64,000 bases of DNA, from contig NZ_RCTZ02000012.1 of the NCBI RefSeq assembly GCF_003667315.2, positions 1 to 64,000 of the forward strand, in the 5' to 3' direction. The notes under the pieces were generated by a model. The model did no database searches. It was not told the DNA's origin and saw only the letters and a program-made list of their open reading frames with translations. Positions 1 to 10,029 of the stretch are shown here, piece after piece; within the stretch, counting starts at the first letter, position 1, and every line of letters starts with the position of its first letter. This DNA comes from Tropicibacter alexandrii (GTDB lineage: Bacteria > Pseudomonadota > Alphaproteobacteria > Rhodobacterales > Rhodobacteraceae). The position numbers were made by a program, and so were the translations under genes.

Positions 1-3000
1 GGCGGGATCGGCAATGACACGATGTATGGCGGCACCGAAGACGACACGATCATCGGGGGCGACGGCCATGACAGCGGGTTTGGCGGCAGCGGCGATGACA
101 CGATCTCGGGCGGGGCGGACAACGATTCGCTCAACGGCGACAGTGGCAACGACACGCTGGATGGCGGCACCGGCGACGATACGCTCAATGGCGGGGGCGA
201 TGCCGATACGCTGACCGGCGGGGCGGGCGACGACTCGTTCTACGGCGCGTATTGGCAGCTCGATGGCGACGTGATCACCGATTTCGCCTATGGCGACCGG
301 ATCACCCTGCAAAGCTATCGCTTCACCGATGTGGACATCTCGACCAGCCTCGTGAATGGCGGGCTGGACACCCAGCTGATGATCGACATGGACGGCGATG
401 GTGACATCGACACGACGATCACGCTGCAGGGCACCTTTACCGGGACCTGGGTCGCGATGCATGACGCGTCGCAGAACGGGGCGACGGATGTGTATCTTGT
501 GCCGGTGGGCGGCTTCGGCAGCACGACGGTTGACCCGGATTTCATCACCGGCACCATCGGGGACGAGACCCTCGCCGGCGGCGTCGGCGACGACACGCTG
601 GTGGGGCAGGACGGCAATGACAGCCTGACCGGCGGCACCGAGAACGACCTTCTGTATGGCGGGCGTGGCAACGACACGCTGGATGGCGGCGATGGCGACG
701 ACCTGCTGACCGGGGATGCGGGCGACGATTCCATCGTCGGCGGCTTTGGCCGGGACGAGATCTATGGCGACGAGGGTCTGGACACGATCACCGGCGGGTT
801 CGGCAATGACGACATCGAGGGCGGCGACGGCAATGACCTGCTGTCTGGCGACGAGGGCCGCGATACGCTGGCCGGTCAGGATGGGAACGACACGCTGAAT
901 GGTGGCGACGACGGCGACAGTCTGTTTGGCGGCGAGGACGGCGACACGCTGAACGGCGAGGACGGTGACGACTACCTGCAGGGCGACAATGGCGACGACG
1001 TGCTGAACGGCGGCGCTGGCGCGGACTACATGTCCGGTGGCAACGGCTTCGACAGCCTGCGCGGTGGCTTCGGCAACGATACTCTGTACGGCGGCGCCGG
1101 CACCGATTACGCGGTGTTCGACGGTCTGCAGTCGGAATACACCATCACGCAGGGCGGCAGCGTCAACGCTGCCACCTATGTCGAGCATACGGGTGGCACC
1201 ACGCTGGACGGGCGCGACTCGCTGTCCGGGGTCGAGCGCCTGATCTTTGCCGATGGCACGGTGATCCTGTTCGACAACGCGCCGGTGATCGACACCTATG
1301 TCGGCACGCAATACTGGCGGCAGGGCGGGACCTACTCGATCGATGTGGGCACGATCTTCTCGGAGCCGGACGGCGACCCGATGACCGTGACCGCGACCCT
1401 GTCGGGCGGCGGTGCCTTGCCAAGCTGGCTCAGCTTCGACCCGGTGACGCTGGAACTGACGGGGCTGCCCGATGACGCGGTTTCTGGCACCATTCAGGTC
1501 ACGCTGACCGCGACCGACAGCCAGAGCCTGTCGAACTCGCTCACCTTCACGATCAACGTGCAGCAGAACGCAGTCAACGGGACCTCGGGCAACGATTACC
1601 TGACCGGGGGCAACCTGTTCGACCGGCTGTTCGGCTTCGAGGGCGATGACACGCTTCTGGGCTACGGCGATGGCGATCTGCTCGAAGGGGCCGAGGGTGC
1701 CGACAGCCTGTTGGGCGGCACCGGCGACGATACGTTGAACGGCGGGATCGGTGACGATGCGCTTCTGGGCGAGGCCGATAACGACGTGCTGAACGGCGAA
1801 GCCGGGTTCGATACGCTCGAAGGTGGCGACGGCGACGACACGCTGAACGGCGGCGACGATGACGACCATCTGCTGGGGCAGGTCGGCAACGATGTGCTCA
1901 ACGGCGATGCCGGGCTCGATACGCTCGAAGGCGGCGACGGCGATGACACGCTGAACGGTGGCAATGACAATGACAGCCTGCTGGGTCAGATCGGTGCCGA
2001 TGTGCTGAATGGCGGGGACGGGGCCGACACGCTGGAGGGCGGCGACGGCAACGACACGCTGACCGGCAATTTCGGTTCTGACCTTTTGCGCGGCGGGGCT
2101 GACGACGACTCGCTGGTGGGCGAACTCGGCAATGACGTGCTGCAAGGCGAGGATGGCAACGACACGCTGGATGGCGGCTTCTCGAATGACACGCTCGAGG
2201 GCGGTCTGGGCGACGACCTGCTGATCGGCGGCTACGGGGCCGACAGCATGGATGGCGGCGACGGCTTCGATATCGGCGATTTCAGCGGCTTCGGCGGCAA
2301 TACCACGGTCAATCTGAACCTCGCAGGGGCGCAGATCACCACCGGCACCGATTCCGAATTCGTGCTCAACATCGAAGGCCTGATCGGCGGCGACTACCGC
2401 GACCGCTTTACCGGCACTGGCAACGAGACCAGCTTCTGGGGCGGCGACGGCGCGGACCAGCTCTTTGGCTTGGGGGGTGACGACACGATCTACGGCGAGG
2501 ACGGCAACGACCAGATACTGGGCGGCACCGGACATGATACGCTGGACGGCGGAACCGGGCGCGATGTCATCTTTGGCGGCACCGAGAACGACCTGCTGAT
2601 CGGCGGCGACGGCAATGACAACATGCGCGGCGACGAAGGCAACGACACGCTGATCGGTGGCAACGGACGGGACATCCTGCGTGGCGGTGACGGGGACGAC
2701 GTGTTCGTCTTCGAAAGCCGGACGGATTCGGATATTGCCAGCGGCGGGCGCGACATCATTCGCGACTTCACCCAAGGCGCGGATCTGGTCGACCTGTCGG
2801 GGATCGACGCGGACAGCACCACGCTTGGCGACGACGCGTTTACCTTCATCGGCACGTCGGGCTTCAGCGGGACTGCGGGGGAATTGCGCTATGTGCATAC
2901 CGCCAGCAGCACGCTGCTGTTTGCCGATACGGACGGCGATGGGGCTCAGGACTTCTACGTCTTTATGAACGGTCTGATCACCCTTCAGGATACCGACTTC

Positions 3001-3009
3001 GTCTTGTAA
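1..3009 (+). CDS. RTX (hemolysin-type calcium-binding) secreted protein, 5' truncated
   Basis: The frame is open from the first base, so the N-terminus lies outside the window; about 1002 residues remain. Most of it is tandem glycine- and aspartate-rich nonapeptides of GGxGxDxLx type, which fold into calcium-binding parallel beta-rolls after export. Around residues 420-520 of the visible part a cadherin/Ig-like module (putative Ig, CADG type) interrupts the repeats. The last ~100 residues ([23 protein letters not shown], ending DFVL) resemble the serralysin/M10 C-terminal domain used by type I secretion substrates. The same C-terminus recurs in the proteins at 54197 and 56511. No catalytic domain is visible; adhesin or S-layer-like roles are possible but not shown. 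A GC-rich hairpin follows the stop. Confidence 0.9.
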   Translation, partial: GGIGNDTMYGGTEDDTIIGGDGHDSGFGGSGDDTISGGADNDSLNGDSGNDTLDGGTGDDTLNGGGDADTLTGGAGDDSFYGAYWQLDGDVITDFAYGDRITLQSYRFTDVDISTSLVNGGLDTQLMIDMDGDGDIDTTITLQGTFTGTWVAMHDASQNGATDVYLVPVGGFGSTTVDPDFITGTIGDETLAGGVGDDTLVGQDGNDSLTGGTENDLLYGGRGNDTLDGGDGDDLLTGDAGDDSIVGGFGRDEIYGDEGLDTITGGFGNDDIEGGDGNDLLSGDEGRDTLAGQDGNDTLNGGDDGDSLFGGEDGDTLNGEDGDDYLQGDNGDDVLNGGAGADYMSGGNGFDSLRGGFGNDTLYGGAGTDYAVFDGLQSEYTITQGGSVNAATYVEHTGGTTLDGRDSLSGVERLIFADGTVILFDNAPVIDTYVGTQYWRQGGTYSIDVGTIFSEPDGDPMTVTATLSGGGALPSWLSFDPVTLELTGLPDDAVSGTIQVTLTATDSQSLSNSLTFTINVQQNAVNGTSGNDYLTGGNLFDRLFGFEGDDTLLGYGDGDLLEGAEGADSLLGGTGDDTLNGGIGDDALLGEADNDVLNGEAGFDTLEGGDGDDTLNGGDDDDHLLGQVGNDVLNGDAGLDTLEGGDGDDTLNGGNDNDSLLGQIGADVLNGGDGADTLEGGDGNDTLTGNFGSDLLRGGADDDSLVGELGNDVLQGEDGNDTLDGGFSNDTLEGGLGDDLLIGGYGADSMDGGDGFDIGDFSGFGGNTTVNLNLAGAQITTGTDSEFVLNIEGLIGGDYRDRFTGTGNETSFWGGDGADQLFGLGGDDTIYGEDGNDQILGGTGHDTLDGGTGRDVIFGGTENDLLIGGDGNDNMRGDEGNDTLIGGNGRDILRGGDGDDVFVFESRTDSDIASGGRDIIRDFTQGADLVDLSGIDADSTTLGDDAFTFIGTSGFSGTAGELRYVHTASSTLLFADTDGDGAQDFYVFMNGLITLQDTDFVL

Positions 3010-3017
3010 CTTGAGCC

Positions 3018-3044
3018 GGCGGGGCCCCGTGTCAGGGCCCCGCC
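3018..3044 (+). terminator. GC-rich hairpin after RTX gene
   Basis: A perfect 10-bp stem (GGCGGGGCCC with GGGCCCCGCC) and a 7-nt loop lie 8 bp after the RTX stop codon. There is no clear T tract, so termination efficiency is uncertain. Confidence 0.5.
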
Positions 3045-3228
3045 GATCCATCGTGTGGCCGTGTGTGGTGTCAGGCAGGAAAGCAGTGGCTGCTCTCGGT
3101 GACACACTGAGCCGTGCGGGAAAGGTTGCTGCCCATCACCGCAGGGTCATCGGCCTGCCGCCGTCGTCGACCGATAGGGTTTCCTCTCCAACCGGGGCAG
3201 GGGCGCGCGCCCGGTCGATCCAGACGTG

Positions 3229-4380
3229 CTAGGCGGGGCGAGCCGGACGCAGATCGAAGCTGGCCTCGGCCACGTCCAGACCATTGACCTGTACGATGAC
3301 CGCATGTGGCCCGGGATGCAGCCGGAACGTGGTCGCATCGCCCTTGAGCGCATGGGATTTCGTCAACGTCAGAGGCGCGCCGGGTTGGAGCGTTGCGGTC
3401 TTCAGCTTGAAGACCTTCTCGGCGGGACCCGAAGGCCGGTGAAACCGCAGGCGGTAATCCACCATCACCGGCAGCTTTTCGGGGCTGGTCAGCGTCACGT
3501 CAATCCGCAGCGCCTCGCCGATGCGTGGGGCAGCGTCCCGCAGGATGGCGGTCGCGGTCACGCGGCCCGCGCGGAACCCCAGCAGGTCGAGCGCGCCGCG
3601 CTCGCCCCGCTTGACGGCGGTGCGCAGGGCATGGCGGGTGATCCAGTCCAGTTCCCGGGGCTGCTGGCGGGCCTGTGCCTGCCATGCGCGCAGGTGGGTC
3701 AGGACCCGCTCGGGCATGACCTTGGACAGGTCGTTCATGTGATTGGCCACCGAGCGCGTCACATAGCGCGTCGGGTCCGCGTGCAGCGCATCGAGATAGC
3801 GCAACGGTGTCACGCGGGGCAGGGTGATGCCGCGCGCCCAAGGCAGGCGCGGGCGTGTCCCCTCCGAAACCAGTCGGCGCACATGATAATTGTCATCCTC
3901 GACCCACCGGTCGAGCCGCTTCAGCGTTTCGTCAGGCCAGCGGTTCAGGAAGGGGCGGATGTAGAATTCCATCGAGAACCGCTGCGTTGCCGCGTGCAGC
4001 AGGTCGAGCGCGCGGTCGCGGTGATCCTCCAGCCCGTGGCGCACGGCGAGGATGCCGGGCACCGCATGGATGAAACGCCCGAAATCGTCATCGCTGCGCG
4101 TCGGGTCGAGCGGTGGTGGCATCGCGGCCTCCAGCGCGTCTGCCATGGCGGGGAAGGCGCGGGGCAGTTCGGCCTCCATGCAATTGGCCAGCCAGTCCAG
4201 CCGTTCCAGCAAGCCGCGCCCGTCGAGACCTTGCACCGCGCGGGCCTCGAACCGCCCGGCTTCGAAGCCGGGCAAGACGGCGTGCTGCTGTGCCAGATCG
4301 CGGATGCTCTGAGCGTTGAACAATTGGTCGGCAAGGGAAAACCCCGCCCCGCCGCCCTTGCCATCCGGTCCTCGTGCCAT
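3229..4380 (-). CDS. DNA alkylation repair protein (HEAT-like, AlkD/YhaZ type)
   Basis: A 383-residue protein. The central motif NYHVRRLVSEGTRPRLPWA and the surrounding helical repeats are typical of the DNA alkylation repair family, whose HEAT-like solenoid binds DNA and removes alkylated bases. The start at 4380 (MARGPDGKGGG) was chosen because the frame further upstream would run through the two palindromes at 4411-4455 and into the SDR gene. The C-terminal ~100 residues are beta-rich with basic patches, which suits a DNA-binding tail. It is transcribed in the same direction as the SDR gene upstream, with 95 bp between them. The family assignment is good; no specific catalytic residue could be verified by eye. 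Confidence 0.82.
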   Translation of the reverse strand: MARGPDGKGGGAGFSLADQLFNAQSIRDLAQQHAVLPGFEAGRFEARAVQGLDGRGLLERLDWLANCMEAELPRAFPAMADALEAAMPPPLDPTRSDDDFGRFIHAVPGILAVRHGLEDHRDRALDLLHAATQRFSMEFYIRPFLNRWPDETLKRLDRWVEDDNYHVRRLVSEGTRPRLPWARGITLPRVTPLRYLDALHADPTRYVTRSVANHMNDLSKVMPERVLTHLRAWQAQARQQPRELDWITRHALRTAVKRGERGALDLLGFRAGRVTATAILRDAAPRIGEALRIDVTLTSPEKLPVMVDYRLRFHRPSGPAEKVFKLKTATLQPGAPLTLTKSHALKGDATTFRLHPGPHAVIVQVNGLDVAEASFDLRPARPA

Positions 4381-4410
4381 GCTGTTCCTCCCGTTGCCAC
4401 GCGCGGCGTC

Positions 4411-4432
4411 CAAGGCCCTTCGAAGGGCCTTG
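4411..4432. repeat. 22-bp perfect palindrome (CTTCGAAG core), copy A
   Basis: Perfect inverted repeat of the form CAA-GGCC-CTTCGAAG-GGCC-TTG. It is identical to the element at 38010-38031. It lies between the SDR stop and the alkylation-repair start and may act as a transcription terminator or a REP-like element. Confidence 0.85.
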
Positions 4433-4433
4433 T

Positions 4434-4455
4434 CAAATTTCTTCGAAGAAATTTG
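4434..4455. repeat. 22-bp perfect palindrome (CTTCGAAG core), copy B
   Basis: Perfect inverted repeat CAA-ATTT-CTTCGAAG-AAAT-TTG, one base from copy A. It has the same ends and core but different complementary tetranucleotides in the arms. Confidence 0.85.
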
Positions 4456-4475
4456 CCCGCCCGGAGGCAGGCGGT

Positions 4476-5255
4476 TCACATCGTCGACAGCGTCGCGCCG
4501 CCGTCGAGCAGAACGTTCTGCCCGATGATGAACCCGGCATGCTGCGAGCACAGGAAGGCGCACATCGCGCCGAATTCCTCCGGCGTGCCATAGCGCCGTG
4601 CGGGAATGGTCGCCTCGCGTTGCGCGCGCGCCGCGTCGAGCGAGATGCCCTGCTGTTCGGATACACCCGTATCCAGCGATACGGCGCGGTCGGTGGCGTG
4701 GATCCCCGGCAGCAGATTGTTGACCACGACGCCATGCGGCGCCACTTGCCGCGCGGTGCCCGCCACATAACCCGTCAGACCGGTCCGCGCGGCATTCGAC
4801 AGGCCCAGCACGGCGATCGGCGCCTTGACCGATTGCGAGGTGATGTTGACCACGCGGCCCCAGCCGCGGTCGATCATCTTCGGCATCAGCTCGGTCATCA
4901 ACGCGATCGGCGTCAGCATGTTGGCATCCAGCGCCTTGAGGAAATCCTCGCGGCCCCAGTCGTGCCACATGCCCGGGGGCGGACCACCTGCATTGGTCAC
5001 GAGGATGTCGATATCCCCCGCGCTTTCAAGCACTTGCGCGCGGCCTTCCTCGGACACGATATCTGCCGCGACGGTGGTGACCTGCACGTTGTAGCGGTCG
5101 CGGATGCCTTGCGCGGTCGCTTCCAGCGCCTCGGCGCCGCGCGCGTTCATCACCAGATCGACCCCCGCCTCGGCCAGCGCCTCGGCGCAGCCCCGTCCCA
5201 GACCTTTCGACGACGCGCAAACCAGCGCGCGCTTTCCCCGGATACCCAGATCCAT
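4476..5255 (-). CDS. SDR family oxidoreductase with atypical active site
   Basis: A 259-residue short-chain dehydrogenase/reductase. The Rossmann nucleotide-binding signature ASSKGLG is at about residues 14-20, NAGG at 88-91, and the C-terminal GQNVLLDGG is typical of FabG-like members. The active-site Ser region is present (NITSQS), but the expected YxxxK is replaced by LGLSNAAR, so the usual Tyr and Lys catalytic residues are missing. A divergent 3-oxoacyl-ACP-reductase-like subgroup of SDRs shares this feature. Start 5255 has a good GGGAG ribosome-binding site. It is divergent from the Hint gene at 5405. Substrate unknown. Confidence 0.85.
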   Translation of the reverse strand: MDLGIRGKRALVCASSKGLGRGCAEALAEAGVDLVMNARGAEALEATAQGIRDRYNVQVTTVAADIVSEEGRAQVLESAGDIDILVTNAGGPPPGMWHDWGREDFLKALDANMLTPIALMTELMPKMIDRGWGRVVNITSQSVKAPIAVLGLSNAARTGLTGYVAGTARQVAPHGVVVNNLLPGIHATDRAVSLDTGVSEQQGISLDAARAQREATIPARRYGTPEEFGAMCAFLCSQHAGFIIGQNVLLDGGATLSTM

Positions 5256-5404
5256 GTGCCTCTCCCTTCGTCGTTTCGTGACGGCCTGTAAATGGCCGGA
5301 TGCCGGGCCATATGATGACACATTCCCAAGCCATACAATGGGCGTTACACTTGTTTAAGGCCCGGTGTGCAGACTTGGCCCCGCAATTGGGAGTATCGCC
5401 TGTC

Positions 5405-6421
5405 ATGGCCCCGTTCGACCATGCCCGTTCCGTCCAGACCCTGCATGTCTACAGGGCCGATCACCTGCGCGTGGTCAATGGTGCCAATATGGGGGACGGT
5501 CTGAGCTTTGCCGATGAACTGGTGCCGGACGATGTCTACCGCCTGTCGCCGCTGGCTGGCGAATCGACGCTGGCGATCCTGCCCGCTGCCGCATCGCCCT
5601 TCCGCATCGTTCAGGGCGGCGAGGTCGGCACGCCGGGGGCCGATCTGCATCTGGATTGCTGCGTGACCTTCATGTCGGGCGACGGCCATACCACCGAATG
5701 CCTGCTGCTTGTCGAGGTTGACGAGGCGGGTGACGTTGCGCAGATCCACCTCCTGCCGCTCGCGCCCATGACGCCGCGCCTCGACTACGTGCTGGTGGGG
5801 GTGGATCGCGACGGCGCAATGCAGCGCTTCGCGCAGGTGGCCTGCGTGTCGTTCACCGGCGGGACGATGATCACCATGGCCAGCGGCGCGCAACGCGCGG
5901 TCGAGGATCTGAAGGTCGGCGACCGCGTTCTGACCCGCGATGACGGCCCGCAGGAAATCCGCTGGATCGGCCACCATACGGCCCGCGCAGTGGGGGCTTT
6001 TGCGCCGATCTGCATCCGTGAGGGCGCGCTGAACAACATCCGCGATCTGGTCGTCTCGCCCGATCACCGGCTGTTCATCTACCAGCGCAAGGACGAATTG
6101 GGGGCAGGGCGCTCGGAAATCCTCGTGCGGGCGCGGCACCTTGTGAACGGTGACACCGTCACGCGGGCCACCGGGGGTTTCGTCGACTATTACCAGATGC
6201 TCTTCGACGCCCACCAGATCATCTATGCGGAGGGCATCGCGGCGGAATCGATGCTGGTCGACACGCGCACGCGGAACGCGCTGCCGGAGGAGGTCAACGA
6301 GAGGCTCTCGGACCTGATCCCCGGCCACCGTCGCAGCGATCACCGCGCACTGGAAGTGCAGGAAACCCTGTTGGCCCGTCCCAACGTGGCAGAGGTGCTG
6401 CGCCGCTCCTCCGGGGGATAG
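5405..6421 (+). CDS. Hint domain-containing protein (stand-alone)
   Basis: A 338-residue protein with a C-terminal Hint (hedgehog/intein-type) module from about residue 147. It shows VEDLKVGDRVLTRDDGPQEI followed by RWIG, then SPDHR and a late DAHQIIYAEG block. Hint modules self-cleave peptide bonds using a Cys or Ser at their first residue. Here the position aligned with the Cys of CFTPGT in the large protein at 58615 is Ser149, with Cys147 two residues earlier. The N-terminal ~140 residues are a beta-rich domain of unknown role. ATG 5405 is preferred over the upstream in-frame ATG at 5300 because GGGAG precedes it. There are no RTX repeats, so how it is exported, if at all, is unclear. Confidence 0.83.
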   Translation: MAPFDHARSVQTLHVYRADHLRVVNGANMGDGLSFADELVPDDVYRLSPLAGESTLAILPAAASPFRIVQGGEVGTPGADLHLDCCVTFMSGDGHTTECLLLVEVDEAGDVAQIHLLPLAPMTPRLDYVLVGVDRDGAMQRFAQVACVSFTGGTMITMASGAQRAVEDLKVGDRVLTRDDGPQEIRWIGHHTARAVGAFAPICIREGALNNIRDLVVSPDHRLFIYQRKDELGAGRSEILVRARHLVNGDTVTRATGGFVDYYQMLFDAHQIIYAEGIAAESMLVDTRTRNALPEEVNERLSDLIPGHRRSDHRALEVQETLLARPNVAEVLRRSSGG

Positions 6422-6463
6422 GCGCGATAGTGGGCGAGGCGGGCGCCCCGCCCTCGTGCCAGA

Positions 6464-7147
6464 TCACCGCGCCCAGTCCGCCTCCAACCGTTCCAGCGCC
6501 GCGATGCGCTCTGCGGTTTTGGGATGTGACATGAGCCACGCGGGTGCGGACCCGGCGCGGGACTGTGTCAGCGCCTCCAGCTTGCCGAAGAGCGATTTTT
6601 GCGGGCCGACCCCGATCCCGGCCTTGACCAGCAGCGCCGCCGCATAGGCATCGGCCTCGTACTCATCCTGCCGCGACAGCCGCGCCGCCAAAAGCGATGT
6701 CAGCGCATTGGCGATCCAGATGCCGATCCCCGGCAGAAACCGGCTGAGCAGTGCGCCTAAAGCCACCCGCATCGCGTTCTGCCCGGAAAAGTCGATCATC
6801 CGCCGCCGTGAATGCCCCAGCGCCACGTGACCCAATTCGTGCGCGATCACGCTGGCCAGTTCCTCGGCGGTCACCTCGCCGTTGCGGAATTTGCGATAGA
6901 ACCCCCGCGTGATGAAGATCCGTCCGTCCGGTGCGGCCAACCCGTTCACCGGGTCGATCTCGTAAATGTGCACCTTGATCCGGTTCAGGTCGAGCGCCTT
7001 GGCCATGCGGTCGGTCAGGCGCTTCAGCTGGGGATCGGCCAGCTCGGTCGACCGCTGATCCAGCTCCTTCGAGGTCCGCCAGACCGAGAAGCGGTACATC
7101 ACGAGCGCATAGAGGATGGCCAGCAGGATGGGCGAAAATTTCAACAT
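6464..7147 (-). CDS. M48 family zinc metalloprotease
   Basis: A 227-residue M48-type peptidase. It has an N-terminal hydrophobic segment (residues 4-19) anchoring it in the membrane. The zinc motif HELGH is at residues 103-107, with a third-ligand Glu in DEYEADAYA. A second hydrophobic stretch (GALLSRFLPGIGIWIANALT) follows the motif, as in HtpX/Oma1-like proteases. Likely role is quality control of membrane or envelope proteins. The start at 7147 (MLKFSP) is preferred over the in-frame ATG 60 bp upstream because the protein then begins with the signal anchor. It converges with the Hint gene, 42 bp apart. Confidence 0.88.
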   Translation of the reverse strand: MLKFSPILLAILYALVMYRFSVWRTSKELDQRSTELADPQLKRLTDRMAKALDLNRIKVHIYEIDPVNGLAAPDGRIFITRGFYRKFRNGEVTAEELASVIAHELGHVALGHSRRRMIDFSGQNAMRVALGALLSRFLPGIGIWIANALTSLLAARLSRQDEYEADAYAAALLVKAGIGVGPQKSLFGKLEALTQSRAGSAPAWLMSHPKTAERIAALERLEADWAR

Positions 7148-7311
7148 GAGGCATATATGGGGCAGGCCGTGCGCCTTGCAAAGCCACCCGCCAGACAGAA
7201 TTGCCATGGGCGCATCCGGAAAAGGTCCGGTATTCCGGAATGCCCTGTTGCCGCGCGATGGCGTTGAGTGCCGCTACCGATATCAACCTCTTGAAAACGA
7301 AGGAGGCTTTC

Positions 7312-7749
7312 ATGCCCAGAGGCGGAAACAATGGTGGCGGCAACGGTGGCAATGGCGGCGGGCTAAGTGGCTCGAACCGCGACGATCAGCTGGTCGGGAC
7401 CGGTGCGGACGAGTTCATCTTTGGCAATCGCGGCGACGATACCATTGACGCGGGCGGCGGGTCCGACACCGTCACCGGCGGCAGCGGCGCGGATGTGTTC
7501 GTCATCACGCCCGACAGCGACCGCATCGTCATCACCGATTTCGAGGACGGCATCGACCGGATCGACGTCTCGGGCTTCGGTTTCGACGTGAACGACATCA
7601 ATGGCGGGCAATATGTCGGGTATCTCGCCGATGCGAATGGCGACACCTACCTGCAGTTCTTTGACACCACCAGTGGCGATATGGTGGCCGAGGTGGTGTT
7701 GCAGGATTTCAACTATACGCTGATCGATCCGAGCGATTACATCCTGTGA
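7312..7749 (+). CDS. small RTX-type calcium-binding protein
   Basis: A 145-residue protein. A Gly/Asn-rich N-terminus (GGNNGGGNGGNGGG) is followed by two or three RTX nonapeptide-like blocks (GNRGDDTIDAGGGSDTVTGG) and a C-terminal segment with ITDFEDGIDRIDVSGF that resembles the end of serralysin-type C-terminal domains. It ends in SDYIL, close to the DFVL ends of the large RTX proteins. An AAGGAGG ribosome-binding site supports this start. Probably a minimal type I secretion substrate; function unknown. Confidence 0.85.
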   Translation: MPRGGNNGGGNGGNGGGLSGSNRDDQLVGTGADEFIFGNRGDDTIDAGGGSDTVTGGSGADVFVITPDSDRIVITDFEDGIDRIDVSGFGFDVNDINGGQYVGYLADANGDTYLQFFDTTSGDMVAEVVLQDFNYTLIDPSDYIL

Positions 7750-7757
7750 CATGCGGG

Positions 7758-7780
7758 CGCCCGGGGCCAGACCCCGGGCG
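7758..7780. terminator. bidirectional hairpin between convergent genes
   Basis: A 9-bp perfect stem CGCCCGGGG/CCCCGGGCG with a 5-nt loop lies in the 39-bp gap between the convergent small RTX gene and purL. Confidence 0.55.
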
Positions 7781-7788
7781 TTGACAGA

Positions 7789-9948
7789 TCAGCCAAAGAT
7801 CTCGCCGAACGTGCCGCGATACAGGCCGGACAGCTCCGTCAGCGGTGCTTCGGACGCCCCAAAGCGCACGGTGTCGCCGCCGAACTTGCCGACCGTGTGG
7901 ATCGTCACCCCGGCTTGCCCCGCCGCGCCCATTAGCGCCTCGGCCTGATCGAAGTTGCAGGCGATCAGGTAGCGGCCCTGATCCTCGCCGAACAGTTCGG
8001 CGGTGTTGTCCGTATCCAGATGTACGCCCACGCCGGACGCCTCGGCCATCTCGAAGGCCGCAAGCGCTAGCCCGCCATCGGCGAGATCGGTGCAGCACTT
8101 GATCCAGGCGCGGTTGGCGCGGATGAATTCACCGTTGCGGCGTTCCTCGTCGAGGTCCACATGCGGCGCGTCGCCATCCTCGCGGTTGAACACCTCGTAG
8201 AGCAGGGCGGACTGACCCAGATGGTTGCCGGTGCGGCCCACCAGAAGGGCCACATGCCCGTCTCGCGCATAGTCGAGGATCGGCTCCTCGTCGGCGGCGA
8301 TCAGGCCCACTGCACCGATGGTCGGCGTCGGCAGGATGCCCTGACCGTCGGTCTCGTTATACAGCGACACGTTGCCCGACACGATGGGCATGTCCAGCGC
8401 CGTGCAGGCCTGCCCGATGCCGTCCAGCGCGCCGACGAACTGGCCCATGATCTCGGGCTTTTCGGGGTTGCCGAAATTGAGGTTGTCGGTGGTGGCCAAG
8501 GGTTTCGCGCCCACGGCGGTCAGGTTGCGATAGGCCTCGGCCACCGCCTGCTTGCCGCCCTCGACCGGGTTGGCGCGCACGTAGCGCGGCGTCACGTCCG
8601 AGGTGAAGGCCAGTTTCTTTTCCGTCCCGTCGACGCGGATCACGCCGGCGCCAAAGCCGGGGATGCGCACCGTATCCGCCATGACCTGGCTGTCATATTG
8701 CTCATAGACCCACGCCTTCGACGCGTAGTTTGGCGAGCAGATCAGCCCCTTGAGCCCGTCGATCGGGTCGATCTGCGGCACATCGGCCAGCGGTTCGGCG
8801 GCGGGGGTCGGCACGTGCGGGCGGTCGTATTCCGGGGCCGAGGAGGACAGGCGCGACAGCGGCATATCGGCCATGCAGGTGCCGTTATGCATGATGAGAA
8901 AGCGGTCCTCGGCAATCGTTTCACCGACGATGGCAAAGTCGAGGTCCCATTTGTCAAAGACGGCCTTGGCCTCGGCCTCTTTCGCCGGGTCCAGAACCAT
9001 CAGCATGCGCTCCTGCGACTCGGACAGCATCATTTCATAGGCGGTCATGTTCGCTTCGCGCTGCGGGACCTTTTCCAGATCCAGCCGGATGCCAAGCCCG
9101 CCCTTGTCGCCCATTTCCACGGCAGAACAGGTCAGACCCGCCGCGCCCATGTCCTGAATGGAAATCACCGCGCCGGTGCGCATCAGCTCCATGCAGGCTT
9201 CCATCAGGCGCTTTTCGGTGAAGGGGTCGCCGACCTGAACGGTGGGGCGCTTTTCCTCGATGCTCTCGTCGAACTCGGCCGAGGCCATTGTCGCGCCGCC
9301 GACGCCGTCGCGCCCGGTCTTGGCCCCCAGATACACGACCGGGCGACCAACGCCGCTGGCCGCCGAGTAGAAAATCTTGTCCGCATCGGCAAGACCTGCG
9401 GCAAAGGCGTTGACCAGACAGTTGCCGTTATAAGCGGGGTGAAAGCGCACCTCGCCGCCCACGGTCGGCACGCCAAACGCGTTGCCGTAACCGCCGACCC
9501 CCTCGACCACGCCATGCACCAGCTGGCGGGTCTTGCGGTGGTCTTTTTCACCGAAGGACAGCGAATTCATCGCCGCAATCGGGCGCGCACCCATGGTGAA
9601 CACGTCGCGTAGGATACCGCCAACGCCGGTCGCGGCCCCTTGGTAAGGCTCGATATACGAGGGGTGGTTGTGGCTTTCCATCTTGAAGACCACGGCCTGA
9701 CCATCACCAATATCGACCACACCGGCATTCTCGCCGGGGCCGCAGATGACCTGCGGGCCGGTGGTGGGCAGCTTCTTGAGGTGGATTTTCGACGATTTGT
9801 AGGAACAATGCTCGTTCCACATCGCCGAGAAGATGCCGAGTTCGGTGAATGTCGGCTCGCGGTTCAGGATGCGCAGGATTTCCGCATATTCATCGGGCTT
9901 GATGCCGTGGGCTGCGATCAGGTCTTCGGTGATGGCCGGCTCTTGCAT
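7789..9948 (-). CDS. purL: phosphoribosylformylglycinamidine synthase subunit PurL
   Basis: A ~719-residue small-type PurL, the ATP-dependent amidotransferase synthetase subunit of the PurSQL complex. It converts FGAR to FGAM in de novo purine synthesis. The length fits the small form, which needs separate PurS and PurQ; neither is in the window. Recognisable blocks include [10 protein letters not shown] near the N-terminus, [33 protein letters not shown], and [13 protein letters not shown]. Two starts are possible. ATG 9948 ([10 protein letters not shown]) is preferred because AGGA lies 8 bp upstream; ATG 9957 would add MFP. No purine riboswitch is visible upstream. Confidence 0.97.
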   Translation of the reverse strand: MQEPAITEDLIAAHGIKPDEYAEILRILNREPTFTELGIFSAMWNEHCSYKSSKIHLKKLPTTGPQVICGPGENAGVVDIGDGQAVVFKMESHNHPSYIEPYQGAATGVGGILRDVFTMGARPIAAMNSLSFGEKDHRKTRQLVHGVVEGVGGYGNAFGVPTVGGEVRFHPAYNGNCLVNAFAAGLADADKIFYSAASGVGRPVVYLGAKTGRDGVGGATMASAEFDESIEEKRPTVQVGDPFTEKRLMEACMELMRTGAVISIQDMGAAGLTCSAVEMGDKGGLGIRLDLEKVPQREANMTAYEMMLSESQERMLMVLDPAKEAEAKAVFDKWDLDFAIVGETIAEDRFLIMHNGTCMADMPLSRLSSSAPEYDRPHVPTPAAEPLADVPQIDPIDGLKGLICSPNYASKAWVYEQYDSQVMADTVRIPGFGAGVIRVDGTEKKLAFTSDVTPRYVRANPVEGGKQAVAEAYRNLTAVGAKPLATTDNLNFGNPEKPEIMGQFVGALDGIGQACTALDMPIVSGNVSLYNETDGQGILPTPTIGAVGLIAADEEPILDYARDGHVALLVGRTGNHLGQSALLYEVFNREDGDAPHVDLDEERRNGEFIRANRAWIKCCTDLADGGLALAAFEMAEASGVGVHLDTDNTAELFGEDQGRYLIACNFDQAEALMGAAGQAGVTIHTVGKFGGDTVRFGASEAPLTELSGLYRGTFGEIFG

Positions 9949-10029
9949 GGGAAACATCCTGTCAGGCTGGGAGGCGTCGCGTTGCGCCTCCCTTTATGAC
10001 ATGGGGTTCGCAAGGACAATGGGCCAGTG

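Noticed and set aside
3226-4593. Plus-strand frame opposite the alkylation repair gene
   Set aside because: Arg/Gln/His-rich shadow; the minus-strand protein has a recognisable family and ordinary composition.
4381-4968. N-terminal extension of the alkylation repair protein to 4968
   Set aside because: It would run through two palindromes and antisense-like frame over the SDR gene; the real start is ATG 4380.
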